Assembly (NCBI RefSeq): GCF_000020585.3
Contig: NC_011138.3
Location: 4,067,619 to 4,131,618, forward strand
Source of the DNA: Alteromonas mediterranea DE
Lineage (GTDB): Bacteria > Pseudomonadota > Gammaproteobacteria > Enterobacterales > Alteromonadaceae
Length of the DNA stretch: 64,000 nt
Direction of reading: 5' to 3'
Position numbers and translations under genes: made by a program. The notes under the pieces are model-generated. The model saw nothing but the letters and a program-made list of their open reading frames with translations, was not told where the DNA came from and searched no databases. Positions 24,798 to 33,632 of this stretch are shown one piece after another; the stretch's first letter is position 1, and each line of letters begins with the position of its first letter.

Positions 24798-27404
24798 TTA
24801 GTCGACGCTAGCCCCTGATAGCAATGCACGAACTTCATCTAACATAGTTTCAGCTTCGGCATATAAATTAGCTTGCTCAATAATAGCCTGCGCCCCTGCG
24901 CCTTTCACTTGTTCGCTACGTACATCTAGTACAATGGGTATGGCCATAGGCGACGGTTTTTCAAGGTTCACTAACGTCGCTGAATCTACGTAGCGAATAA
25001 GTAAATTAGCGAGTCGTCGTAAATCCAGTAGCTCACGCTCTGCATCAGCTCGGGCCACTTTAAGTAAAATATGGTCGCGGTCGTGCTCACGCAATGTATC
25101 GTAAATAAGGTCGGTAGAAAACGTTACCTGCTTCATGGTTTTTTGGCTGGCGTGATAACGCTGCTCTGTCAGGCCGCTTACCACCGCCACTTGCCTAAAA
25201 GAGCGCTTGAGCATAGGTGCTTGTAGCATCCAATCTTCTAATTCATCACCTAAAATATCAGGCTGAAATAGCTGCTGCAGTTGCACTTGAGATATTGGAT
25301 TTACCGATGCCACCGACAAGCCATAATCGGTCACGCTGAAGCTTAAAGGCTTGATACCCATTTTCTCCATTCGTCGCGTTAGCAACATACCTAAGGTTTG
25401 ATTCGCTTTGCGACCGTCGAAGGTGTAGTACAAGGTGTAGTGCGCCTGTCTGAATGGAAATTGCTCCACTAGCACCTTTTCAGGGCTAGGTAACTGAGAA
25501 AACGCCTGCTGAAGTTTAAGCCATTCTTGAACTTGCGCGGGCAGTGTCTTCCACAACGTTTGCGTCGCTAAAATAGCGCGAACTCCTTCAGCCAAATAAG
25601 TAGACAAAGGCATCTGCCCACCTGCGTAGCTGGGTATTTTTGGCTCTTTGGCTTTTGCAGGCTTCGCATGAAGCTGCATGTCGCGAATAGCTTCAAAGCG
25701 CAGCACTTCTCCGCCAAAATAAAAGGTGTCTCCCGGCGTTAATTGCTGAGCGAAATACTCTTCTACTTCGCCGATAATCTTACCTTGGTTTCCCCTACGA
25801 ATACGCTTTACTTTAAGTCGCCCCGCTTCAACAATAGTACCTATGTTCTGCCTGTGCCGTTGAATAACGCGGCGATTAGCTGGCGAGAAAGTGCCATCAT
25901 CATTTCTTGCCAGGCGCTGATACCGCTCATAAGCATTAAGGGCACTACCGCCGTCTTGGGTAAACTGCCATAGCTTATCGAAATCATCTCTATCTAGCCC
26001 TTGATAAGGCGTGGCGGTAAGTATCTCCTGGTACAGGGTATCAGGGCTATCAGCTTTGCTACACAAACAGTTCAAGATGAATTGTGGAATAATATCTAGT
26101 GCGCCCGGCTGTGGGCTTTCACCATCTAGCTCGCCTTTTTCAATAGCGGTGATTGCTGCCTGGCATTCCAGCGCTTCAAAGCGATTTGCGGGTACTAGTA
26201 GCGCTTCGCTCGGTTCGTCGAGCCTGTGGTTAGCCCGCCCTATTCTTTGCAACAGCCTGCTCACACCTTTCGGCGCGCCCACCTGAATGACCTTATCTAC
26301 GTCCCCCCAGTCGATACCGAGCTCTAGCGCCGAGGTACATACAATGGCCCGCAGCATGCCGCTGGCCATCATGGCTTCGGTTTTGCGTCTTTGCTCTTTA
26401 CTCAAACTGCCGTGATACAGCGCAATGGGCAGCGCTGCTTTATTTGCCTCCCACAGCATTTGAAATAGCAGTTCAGACTGGGCACGGGTATTAACAAAAA
26501 CCAATGTGGTTTGGGCATTTTCAATAGCTTGGTAGATATCGTCGATAGCATAGCGTGCCATAAATCCGCCAAAGGGCATGCGTGATTTGGAATGCAGCAT
26601 TTCGACTTTCGGCTTCTCCCCCGCTTTTACTTTGATGATATTGGCAACACTGTCACTACCAGCCAGCCACGCTCCCAACGTTTCGGGAAAGGCTACGGTG
26701 GCAGACAGACCAATGCGTTTACAATGGGGAGAGAATACGCTTAATCGGGCAAGGGCTAACGATAAAAAGTCACCGCGCTTGTTTGCCATTAAGCTATGGG
26801 TTTCGTCGATAATAACCCGTTTGAGTTTACCAAATAGTTTATCAGCATCGGCGTAGCTTAACATGAGCATGAGCGATTCAGGGGTAGTGAGCAGGATGTT
26901 TGGCGGCTTTTTACGTTGACGCTGGCGCTTGTGCGAAGGCGTATCGCCAGTACGTGTTTCAGCCGTTATCGGGAGCCCCATTTCTTCAATAGGCTGTAAC
27001 AAATTACGATGGATATCTTGCGTGAGTGCTTTAAGTGGCGAGATGTAAAGGGTATGTAGGCCGTTGAAACCACCTTTTTCTTTTCCTTTCTTTGCCTGTC
27101 TATCTGTAGCCTTTGTTTCGACGTGTTCGTCAGTTTCTCTCGAGCCAGAAAGCTGTCTCGTTTCAGAGACCTCAATTGGCGCCCCGTCATCTACCGTCTC
27201 GGCAAGCTCACTCATACCATATGTCTCAGCAAGTTCGATTAGGCTAGGCAAAAAGCCGGACAGGGTTTTGCCCGCTCCAGTTGGCGCTATTAATAATGTA
27301 CAGTCGTGCTGGTCTTTTTCTGTCAGCATGGTTTGCTGATAGTCGCGTAATTGCCAGCCCTTTTGCTTAAACCATTTCGAAAAGGCCGCGGGAAGTGATG
27401 TCAT
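24798..27404 (-). CDS. Ligase-associated DEXH-box helicase (Lhr-core type)
   Basis: Superfamily 2 DNA helicase of 868 residues, the short Lhr-core form found with ATP-dependent ligase genes. Motifs are APTGAGKTLSGF (about 40-51), ISPLKALTQD (121-130), TTPESL, IDETHSL, GLSATV, FVNTRAQ and QRIGRANHR, followed by the winged-helix and Lhr-specific C-terminal domain. A hydrophilic, charged stretch at about residues 64-112 separates motifs I and Ia and looks like an insertion. Acts with the neighbouring exonuclease, ligase and phosphoesterase in repair; details of the pathway are not settled. Confidence 0.92.
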   Translation of the reverse strand: MTSLPAAFSKWFKQKGWQLRDYQQTMLTEKDQHDCTLLIAPTGAGKTLSGFLPSLIELAETYGMSELAETVDDGAPIEVSETRQLSGSRETDEHVETKATDRQAKKGKEKGGFNGLHTLYISPLKALTQDIHRNLLQPIEEMGLPITAETRTGDTPSHKRQRQRKKPPNILLTTPESLMLMLSYADADKLFGKLKRVIIDETHSLMANKRGDFLSLALARLSVFSPHCKRIGLSATVAFPETLGAWLAGSDSVANIIKVKAGEKPKVEMLHSKSRMPFGGFMARYAIDDIYQAIENAQTTLVFVNTRAQSELLFQMLWEANKAALPIALYHGSLSKEQRRKTEAMMASGMLRAIVCTSALELGIDWGDVDKVIQVGAPKGVSRLLQRIGRANHRLDEPSEALLVPANRFEALECQAAITAIEKGELDGESPQPGALDIIPQFILNCLCSKADSPDTLYQEILTATPYQGLDRDDFDKLWQFTQDGGSALNAYERYQRLARNDDGTFSPANRRVIQRHRQNIGTIVEAGRLKVKRIRRGNQGKIIGEVEEYFAQQLTPGDTFYFGGEVLRFEAIRDMQLHAKPAKAKEPKIPSYAGGQMPLSTYLAEGVRAILATQTLWKTLPAQVQEWLKLQQAFSQLPSPEKVLVEQFPFRQAHYTLYYTFDGRKANQTLGMLLTRRMEKMGIKPLSFSVTDYGLSVASVNPISQVQLQQLFQPDILGDELEDWMLQAPMLKRSFRQVAVVSGLTEQRYHASQKTMKQVTFSTDLIYDTLREHDRDHILLKVARADAERELLDLRRLANLLIRYVDSATLVNLEKPSPMAIPIVLDVRSEQVKGAGAQAIIEQANLYAEAETMLDEVRALLSGASVD

Positions 27405-27422
27405 TTACAGTTCTTGTTCACA

Positions 27423-27488
27423 TTTTTAGCGTTTATACGACCAACCCTTAGTTAGGTTTACTCATGATCTCTTTAGTTTTTAGCGTTT
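27423..27488. repeat. 12-base direct repeat in divergent promoter region
   Basis: TTTTTAGCGTTT occurs at 27423-27434 and again at 27477-27488, 54 bases apart, in the interval between the helicase and exonuclease start codons. It could be a paired regulator site for the repair cluster. No LexA-type CTGT-N8-ACAG box was seen there. Confidence 0.45.
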
Positions 27489-27558
27489 GAGCGGCGTTAA
27501 GTGGTCGTTTTGGGGCCGTAAATACGTAGTAACAACAAACTTTTGTTAACGGATACGA

Positions 27559-28581
27559 TTGATAGTGCATCCATCAACCTGGCTGAAAGCTGACGATACC
27601 GGCCTTTATTGTGAGCCTGGTGAGTTTTACATTGACCCAATGAATGAAGTGGCGACAGCGCTTGTCACACACGGCCACGCTGATCACGCAAGAGCTGGCC
27701 ATAACAGTGTGTACGCAAGTTCAGAAACACTGGCCATTATGCAAACCCGCTACGGTGAAGATATGGCGATTCACCAGCACACTGTAGCAATGGGTGAAAC
27801 CATTAATTTTAATGATGTAAAAGCCACTTTTTATCCCGCTGGACATATTCTAGGATCAACACAAATTTTAATTGAATACGGCGGTTACCGCGTTGTGGTC
27901 TCTGGCGATTACAAGCGCCGTCACGACCCCACATGCCCTCCGTTTGAAGTTGTCCCTTGCGATGTATTGATTACCGAAGCTACTTTTGGGCTTCCTGTCT
28001 TTAAACACCCACCTATTGAACATGAAATTGAAAAGCTGCTTCATTCATTACGCGTGTTTCCCGAGCGATGCCATCTAGTAGGCGCTTATGCACTAGGTAA
28101 ATGCCAACGGGTTATATTAGCGCTACGTGAGGCGGGTTACACCAAGCCAATCTACTTACATGGTGCGCAGCTCAAGCTGTGCGATTTATACAAGCAATTA
28201 GGAATAGACTTGGGTGAGTTAATTCCGGTATCTGAGGTTGCAGATAAGAAAACACTAACCGGTGAGATAGTCATTGCGCCCCCTTCGGCACTCGCCGACA
28301 GGTGGTCACGAAGCTTGCCTAACGTGCGCCCGGTTGTGGCGTCTGGTTGGATGCAAATTCGCGCTCGCGCGAAACAAAAAAATGCCGAACTACCACTTAT
28401 TATCTCTGATCATTGCGACTGGCCCGAATTGCTGCAAACCATTGAAGAAGTCAATCCGAAAGAAGTGTGGGTGACCCACGGCAGAGAAGACGCTTTAATG
28501 TATCAGGCAGAAAAAATGGGGTTTAAAGCCAGAGCATTATCGCTAGTTGGTTATGATGAAGAAGAGCAAGGAGGCGACTAG
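27559..28581 (+). CDS. Ligase-associated DNA exonuclease (metallo-beta-lactamase fold)
   Basis: A 340-residue beta-CASP/metallo-beta-lactamase nuclease of the ligase-associated repair cluster. The metal motif is THGHADHARAGH (about residue 35-46), with later ligands in SGDYKRRHD and the motif SDHCDWPELL and TH in VTHGRED. Starts with TTG at 27559 or GTG at 27565; no ATG is suitable. Its stop codon is adjacent to the ligase start, so the two are co-transcribed and coupled. Confidence 0.9.
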   Translation: MIVHPSTWLKADDTGLYCEPGEFYIDPMNEVATALVTHGHADHARAGHNSVYASSETLAIMQTRYGEDMAIHQHTVAMGETINFNDVKATFYPAGHILGSTQILIEYGGYRVVVSGDYKRRHDPTCPPFEVVPCDVLITEATFGLPVFKHPPIEHEIEKLLHSLRVFPERCHLVGAYALGKCQRVILALREAGYTKPIYLHGAQLKLCDLYKQLGIDLGELIPVSEVADKKTLTGEIVIAPPSALADRWSRSLPNVRPVVASGWMQIRARAKQKNAELPLIISDHCDWPELLQTIEEVNPKEVWVTHGREDALMYQAEKMGFKARALSLVGYDEEEQGGD

Positions 28582-30311
28582 TGGAGGCATTCAGTAACTT
28601 ACTTGAACAGCTTTATTACACCGCTGGAACCAAGGCAAAAGCGCAGCTTATCGCTGACTACATTACCAATACGCCAGACCCTGACCGCGGCTGGGCCACT
28701 GCCGCTATGGCAGGCACGCTGCGCTTCGATTTTTTCAAGCGCAATACGGTAAAGAAGCTTATTACCGAACACACCGACCCCGCCCTTTTTGCCATGAGCT
28801 ACGATTATGTCGGTGAAGTGAGCGAAACCGTGGCCCATTTATGGCCGCATAGCGAGCCTACAGACTCGCTTCCAAGCCTTACGGAAGTGGTAGAAACGTT
28901 TGCGTCGGTGAGTAAGCAAAAGGTGTCTGACACCTTGGCCCATTATCTAACCATAATGACCCCTGCCCAGCGCTGGGCGTTACTGAAACTAGGGACGCGC
29001 GGTCTGCGCATAGGCGTGTCGGCTCGCTCTATTAAACAAATACTCGCAGATTACGGCAATAAAGATATCAAGGACATTGAAACCTTATGGCACGCGGTAA
29101 CCCCGCCCTACGTGGATATGCTTTCATGGCTAGAAGGCAAAGCCGATAAACCCGATATTGAAAACGCGGTTACTTTTCACCCGGTGATGCTTTCCCACCC
29201 TATTGAAGATAGCAACATTGACGCATTCACTAAAGACACATGGCAAATTGAAAACAAGTACGACGGCATTCGTGTACAGCTCGTTGTTAAGTCAAATACA
29301 ACCTTTGATGATAGACACAATAACAACCGTGCGCCCGATGAAGATCAGCCCGAAAAGGCGCTCTTCTCTCGGACTGGCGATGACATCAGCCACTCATTCC
29401 CAGACTTACTTGAAACCATAAATGGCAACATGGTGCTAGACGGTGAATTGCTTGTTATCCATAACGTGGAGGATAGCTATGACTCAACCGAAGGCTCAGC
29501 TAAAACAAGTGCAAATAATGAGAAAACGCTGAGTGATAAAAGCGGCTCACAGGTTTCGCTCGCCACACAGCCGGATGTGGACACCTTCAACGCGCTTCAG
29601 CAGCGCCTTAATAAGAAAAAACCAAGCAAAGCGCTACAGTCTTCCGCTCCTGTAGGGCTCATTGTGTACGACGCCTTAGTGCTTAATGGTGAGGATCTCA
29701 CTGAAAAAACGTTGAAAGCTCGGCGCCAAGCCCTTGAAGAGTGGTTTAGCGAAAATAGTAACAACCGTTTGTTTCTATCAGAAACCCTTACCGCTACCTC
29801 CCCTCAAAGCCTTCGCAAGCTTCACACCCAAGTTTGCCAAAACCGTGCGGTTGAAGGGCTGATGATAAAGCGCCTTGATAGTAAGTACATTCCCGGCCGG
29901 CCGAAGGGCAAGTGGTTTAAGTGGAAGCGCGATCCGCTGGTTGTTGACGCGGTTATGATGTACGCGCAGCGGGGGCACGGAAAACGTTCAAGCTTCTATT
30001 CTGATTACACCTTTGGCGCATGGGAAGACAACCAGCTACTGCCTATTGGAAAAGCGTACTCCGGGTTCACTGACGAAGAGCTTAAGAAGCTTGATAATTG
30101 GGTAAGACGCAATGCCGTCGGCCGCTTTGGGCCAGTAAGAGAAGTAAAAAAAGAACTGGTGCTTGAAGTGGCCTTCGACGCTGCTCACCCTTCATCAAGA
30201 CATAAATCGGGCGTCGCGCTGCGCTTTCCTCGCATTCACCGTATTCGCTGGGACAAGCCCGCTGATGAAGCTGACACGCTAGCCAACGTGAAAGCCTTGA
30301 TAGAGCAATGA
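28581..30311 (+). CDS. ATP-dependent DNA ligase
   Basis: Second DNA ligase, ATP-dependent, 576 residues. The adenylated lysine is Lys226 in ENKYDGIR (motif I), followed by LFSRTGDDISHSFPDL (motif Ia/III region), LDGELLVI, EGLMIKRLDSKY and KWFKWKRD (motif V). An N-terminal DNA-binding domain and C-terminal OB domain flank the core. A Ser/Thr/Asp-rich stretch at about residues 298-332 is extra sequence compared with compact homologues. The start codon GTG at 28581 overlaps the exonuclease stop. Works with the neighbouring exonuclease, helicase and phosphoesterase. Confidence 0.93.
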   Translation: MEAFSNLLEQLYYTAGTKAKAQLIADYITNTPDPDRGWATAAMAGTLRFDFFKRNTVKKLITEHTDPALFAMSYDYVGEVSETVAHLWPHSEPTDSLPSLTEVVETFASVSKQKVSDTLAHYLTIMTPAQRWALLKLGTRGLRIGVSARSIKQILADYGNKDIKDIETLWHAVTPPYVDMLSWLEGKADKPDIENAVTFHPVMLSHPIEDSNIDAFTKDTWQIENKYDGIRVQLVVKSNTTFDDRHNNNRAPDEDQPEKALFSRTGDDISHSFPDLLETINGNMVLDGELLVIHNVEDSYDSTEGSAKTSANNEKTLSDKSGSQVSLATQPDVDTFNALQQRLNKKKPSKALQSSAPVGLIVYDALVLNGEDLTEKTLKARRQALEEWFSENSNNRLFLSETLTATSPQSLRKLHTQVCQNRAVEGLMIKRLDSKYIPGRPKGKWFKWKRDPLVVDAVMMYAQRGHGKRSSFYSDYTFGAWEDNQLLPIGKAYSGFTDEELKKLDNWVRRNAVGRFGPVREVKKELVLEVAFDAAHPSSRHKSGVALRFPRIHRIRWDKPADEADTLANVKALIEQ

Positions 30312-30408
30312 CACTAAAAAGCTTTCTAAGTAGCGCAAAATCGCAGAGAATGGCTTAAGCAATAGAATCAGGCTTGGACCTGAAAAAACAAAACAATAGG
30401 AAGTCGCC

Positions 30409-30984
30409 ATGCCTAAGGCCAGTGAAATTAAAAAGAATAACACCGTGGTATTTGACGGAAAAACTTGCATTGTTCGCGACATTGAACGCTCTGTTCCTCA
30501 AGGCCGCGCGGGTGGCAGTATTTATCGTATGCGTATGTACGACGTGGTCACCGGTGCAAAATACGACGAAACATTTAAAGACTCAGACACGCTGGATATG
30601 GCCGACTTAATACGTCGCCCTGCAATGTTTTCTTATATTGACGGCGAAGAGTATGTGTTCATGGATAAAGAAGACTATACACCTTACCACCTGAACAAAG
30701 ACAGCATTGAAAACGAGGCGCTGTTTATCAACGAAGATACCGATGGCATTCAGGTTGTCATCGTTAGCGAAGTACCGGTTGCCTTAGACTTGCCCATGAG
30801 CGTTGAGCTTGAAGTGGTTGAAACCGACCCTTCCATCAAAGGCGCGTCGGCAACATCACGTACCAAACCGGCCACGCTTTCAACAGGGTTGGTTGTGCAG
30901 GTACCTGAATATATCAGCACCGGAGAGTGGATTAAGGTAAACACCGAAGAGCGTAAATTCCAAAGCAGAGCGGATAAGCACTAA
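30409..30984 (+). CDS. efpL: Elongation factor P-like protein EfpL (YeiP)
   Basis: EF-P paralogue of 191 residues, previously yeiP. It helps ribosomes through proline stretches and some other stalling motifs. The three EF-P domains are visible; the domain I loop reads [10 protein letters not shown], carrying Arg in place of the modified Lys of canonical EF-P, as is typical of EfpL, and the C-terminal OB domain ends in [26 protein letters not shown] precedes the ATG. Two hairpin terminators follow. Confidence 0.92.
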   Translation: MPKASEIKKNNTVVFDGKTCIVRDIERSVPQGRAGGSIYRMRMYDVVTGAKYDETFKDSDTLDMADLIRRPAMFSYIDGEEYVFMDKEDYTPYHLNKDSIENEALFINEDTDGIQVVIVSEVPVALDLPMSVELEVVETDPSIKGASATSRTKPATLSTGLVVQVPEYISTGEWIKVNTEERKFQSRADKH

Positions 30985-31082
30985 GCTAGACTCAAACGGT
31001 GAGCGCGATAGCCTACCGCTCTTCGTGCCGTCAGCACGTGTTGTTAGAAGCAAAAGCGCGGTCTTTTGTTACTAGAAAAAAT

Positions 31083-31109
31083 AAACCCCTCCGAAAAAAG
31101 AGGGGTTTA
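31083..31109 (+). terminator. Terminator after efpL
   Basis: AAACCCCTC at 31083-31091 pairs with GAGGGGTTT at 31100-31108. The T-run on the plus strand is short. It lies between the converging efpL and fructokinase-like genes. Confidence 0.65.
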
Positions 31110-31118
31110 CCATCAATC

Positions 31119-31148
31119 TGAAGGGTTCAAATTTGAACCCTCTTTTTA
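31119..31148. terminator. Second terminator, perfect palindrome
   Basis: GGGTTCAAATTTGAACCC at 31123-31140 is a perfect palindrome, with GA before and TC plus a T-run after it. It probably terminates readthrough from efpL on the plus strand, just before the stop codon of the minus-strand kinase gene. Confidence 0.6.
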
Positions 31149-31172
31149 TTGTGCAACCGTTTATTAAATAAC

Positions 31173-32141
31173 TTATTTAGCGATATTCGCTTGGGTCGGC
31201 AATGCACTGAAGGCACCGTACTGGGTTACCGTGTAAGCCCCACAGCGAATGGCAAATTCGGTAGCTTCGCTTACATTTTCAAAGTTTTCTGCCCAAGCGT
31301 CGAACTCATCTGCGTTTTTCACTTTCGTTGAAAGGAAATACAGGAAACCACCAATGAACGAGTCACCCGCTGCGGTGGTGTCTTTTACATCCATTTTTGG
31401 CGATGCTAGCGTGCCGCTGAACGATTTAGTGATGTAGTGAATTGGCTCGCCGCCATCGGTAACCAGTACAACTTTAACGCCGCTATCTAGCCACTGCTGC
31501 ACTTTTGTATCTGCATTTTCTTCACCATAAAGTTCAGCCAGTTCTTCACGGCTTGCCTTTAGAATAGACACTTTCTTAGCGGCTTCGTCAATGCGGCTTG
31601 GCGCGTTCGCTGTATCATCCCAAAACGCAGGGCGGTAGTTGATATCCAAACACACCATCATGCCGTTATCCTTCGCCTTGTTTAGAATAAACTCGGTACC
31701 AGGAATAAGTTCTGGTCCAGAAATTGAGCCTGAGCAGAAGTGAAGCACGGTATTTTTGTCGCAATCAATAGTCGACAGGTCTTGCTCTGAAATGTGCTTA
31801 TGCGCGGCATTATCAACGTAAAAGTCGAACGAGCGCTCTCCGTCTTCATCAAGGTTTACAAACGCAAGCGCGGTATTGCCTTCTTGGGTGGTCCATACAA
31901 AGTCAGTGTTTACTTTGTAGTGCTCAAGCATCTCTTTAAGAAACGCGCCAAAAGTATCGTCGCCTACTTTCGATACCATTGCACTTTCACCGCCCAGCTG
32001 CGCTACCGCTACCGCTACATTAGCAGGTGCACCACCAGCATAGGGTTGAAAAGGTTTCATGGCTGGTATGTTGCCATCTTTGGGCGCCGCACCTTGGCTT
32101 AACATATCAATAAGCACTTCACCTAAACATAAAATTTTCAT
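31173..32141 (-). CDS. PfkB-family sugar kinase, probable fructokinase
   Basis: Ribokinase-family kinase of 323 residues from ATG 32141, preceded by GAGG. The N-terminal family motif GGAPANVAVAVAQLGG (about residue 32-47) and the C-terminal motif with catalytic Asp, DTTAAGDSFIGGFLYF, are clear; the latter binds ATP. Overall it most resembles bacterial fructokinases. It is divergent from a ROK-type regulator across palindromic sites, and fructose released by the amylosucrase elsewhere in this window would be a fitting substrate; that link is inference. Confidence 0.82.
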   Translation of the reverse strand: MKILCLGEVLIDMLSQGAAPKDGNIPAMKPFQPYAGGAPANVAVAVAQLGGESAMVSKVGDDTFGAFLKEMLEHYKVNTDFVWTTQEGNTALAFVNLDEDGERSFDFYVDNAAHKHISEQDLSTIDCDKNTVLHFCSGSISGPELIPGTEFILNKAKDNGMMVCLDINYRPAFWDDTANAPSRIDEAAKKVSILKASREELAELYGEENADTKVQQWLDSGVKVVLVTDGGEPIHYITKSFSGTLASPKMDVKDTTAAGDSFIGGFLYFLSTKVKNADEFDAWAENFENVSEATEFAIRCGAYTVTQYGAFSALPTQANIAK

Positions 32142-32201
32142 ACCAGCCTCGCTTACAAAATTCAAAAAATGGGCATTTAACGTTGCGCGAAAAGCACAAG
32201 G

Positions 32202-32272
32202 TTAACGAATCGTTAATTAATTGGGGCATAGTATTGTCGAAAGAAACAATTAAATCAACCCAATTGATTTAA
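32202..32272. promoter_or_regulatory. Two palindromic operator candidates, kinase/ROK intergenic
   Basis: TTAACG-aat-CGTTAA at 32202-32216 and TTAAATCAA-cccaa-TTGATTTAA at 32250-32272 (perfect nine-base arms) lie in the 285-base divergent region, closer to the kinase gene. They are likely binding sites for the adjacent ROK regulator or another repressor controlling the kinase. Confidence 0.6.
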
Positions 32273-32426
32273 CATTTTGCGCAAGAATTGTAGGATGTGA
32301 TAGTGTTTGTGTTTACTTAATAAAGAAAGTTATTTCTGAACAACCACCTACACCACTTCTTATATTTGATACACGACTAGGTTGTTATTAAACTCTAACT
32401 TCACTTAACGAAAGATTGTAATTACA

Positions 32427-33599
32427 TTGAATATTGAACCGGCTTTTCACTTGCCATCCCAAAAAACGCCATTGCTACTCGATAATCGCTCTGCAAATGA
32501 ACGAGAGATTCTCACTCTTATTCGTCAACGTGCCGCACTGCCAAAAGCAGAAATTGCGCAATTAACGGGGTTGTCTGCACAATCTGCTACCGTGATTATT
32601 AAAAAGTTAGAAGCTGATGGCCTAGTTAAGAGACTAAAGCCGATTAAAGGCGGAGTTGGCCAGCCCAAAGTGCCATTTGGCCTTAATGAAAATGGGGCGT
32701 TTGGTATTGGGCTTAAGGTTGGTCGCCGTAGCTTCGATATGACGTTGCTCGATTTAAAAGGTAGCGTAAGGGCAACGCTTCACGAAAAGTTTGCGTATCC
32801 AACGGTAGGTAATTTACTCACTTTTGCTCAGCGTGCCTTTAATGTTTTGGTTAAAAATTTAAGCGATGAGCAACAAGGGCTGATCAGAGGTTTGGGCGTT
32901 GCCATGCCTTTTGAAATTTGGAGCTGGGCAGAAGAAGCCGGCGCACCTCAAAAAGAGCTAGAAGAGTGGAAAGAGTTCAACCCGCAAACCGCACTTGAAG
33001 ATTTATTAACCCTACCCGTATTTATTAAAAATGATGCTGGGGCCGCGTGCAGTGCCGAGATGTCCTTTGGAAACCCTGAAAACTACAGTAGCTTTTTATA
33101 TATCTTTGTTGGTACCTTTTTAGGCGGCGGGCTTGTTCTTAACAGTCAATTGGTAAATGGGAAAACGGGTAACGCGGGAGCAATAGGCTCGCTACCTTTT
33201 TTCAACGGCAGCGAACAGCGCCAGTTAATTACCCAATCTTCACTCTATTTATTGGAACGAAAACTGATAGATGCAGGCCTAAATGGCAAGCATATCTATG
33301 AATCTCCCTCTCATTGGCTTTGCGACGAAGATATTGTAAACCGTTGGATTAGCGAGACCGCTAAAGGGCTAGCATTTGCAACACAGTGCGCAATGAGCCT
33401 TTTAGATTTAGACGGCGTAATTATTGACGGCGCAGTGCCTAGCGACGTAAAACGCTTACTGGTTAAGCAAACACATGAAACTATGCAGCAGTTGGATATG
33501 CGGGGCATAGCAGAGGCTCAAATTAGCCCGGGCTACGTGGGCGGCAAGGCGCAATCTATTGGAAGCGCAAATTTGGCACTTCAAGCTAACTATTATTAA
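32427..33599 (+). CDS. ROK-family transcriptional regulator
   Basis: A 390-residue regulator with an N-terminal winged helix (residues about 25-75, with EIAQLTGLSAQSATVIIKKL as recognition region) fused to a ROK sugar-kinase-like domain. The kinase-like part has GIGLKVGRRS and the FLGGGLVLN segment, but the usual Cys-rich zinc motif of ROK kinases is not visible, consistent with a regulator of the NagC/Mlc type. The start is taken as TTG 32427, without a strong ribosome site, so it is uncertain. It likely controls the divergent fructokinase-like gene. Confidence 0.85.
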   Translation: MNIEPAFHLPSQKTPLLLDNRSANEREILTLIRQRAALPKAEIAQLTGLSAQSATVIIKKLEADGLVKRLKPIKGGVGQPKVPFGLNENGAFGIGLKVGRRSFDMTLLDLKGSVRATLHEKFAYPTVGNLLTFAQRAFNVLVKNLSDEQQGLIRGLGVAMPFEIWSWAEEAGAPQKELEEWKEFNPQTALEDLLTLPVFIKNDAGAACSAEMSFGNPENYSSFLYIFVGTFLGGGLVLNSQLVNGKTGNAGAIGSLPFFNGSEQRQLITQSSLYLLERKLIDAGLNGKHIYESPSHWLCDEDIVNRWISETAKGLAFATQCAMSLLDLDGVIIDGAVPSDVKRLLVKQTHETMQQLDMRGIAEAQISPGYVGGKAQSIGSANLALQANYY

Positions 33600-33632
33600 T
33601 CATTCAGTAACACACATACAGTTAAGGTTTTC

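Noticed and set aside
27069..27215. Frameshift or assembly error in the helicase
   Set aside because: The charged stretch is in frame, uses ordinary codons, and both flanking motifs are intact, so it reads as an insert rather than an error.
27405..27558. SOS (LexA) box upstream of the repair cluster
   Set aside because: No CTGT-N8-ACAG or close variant was seen in the divergent region.
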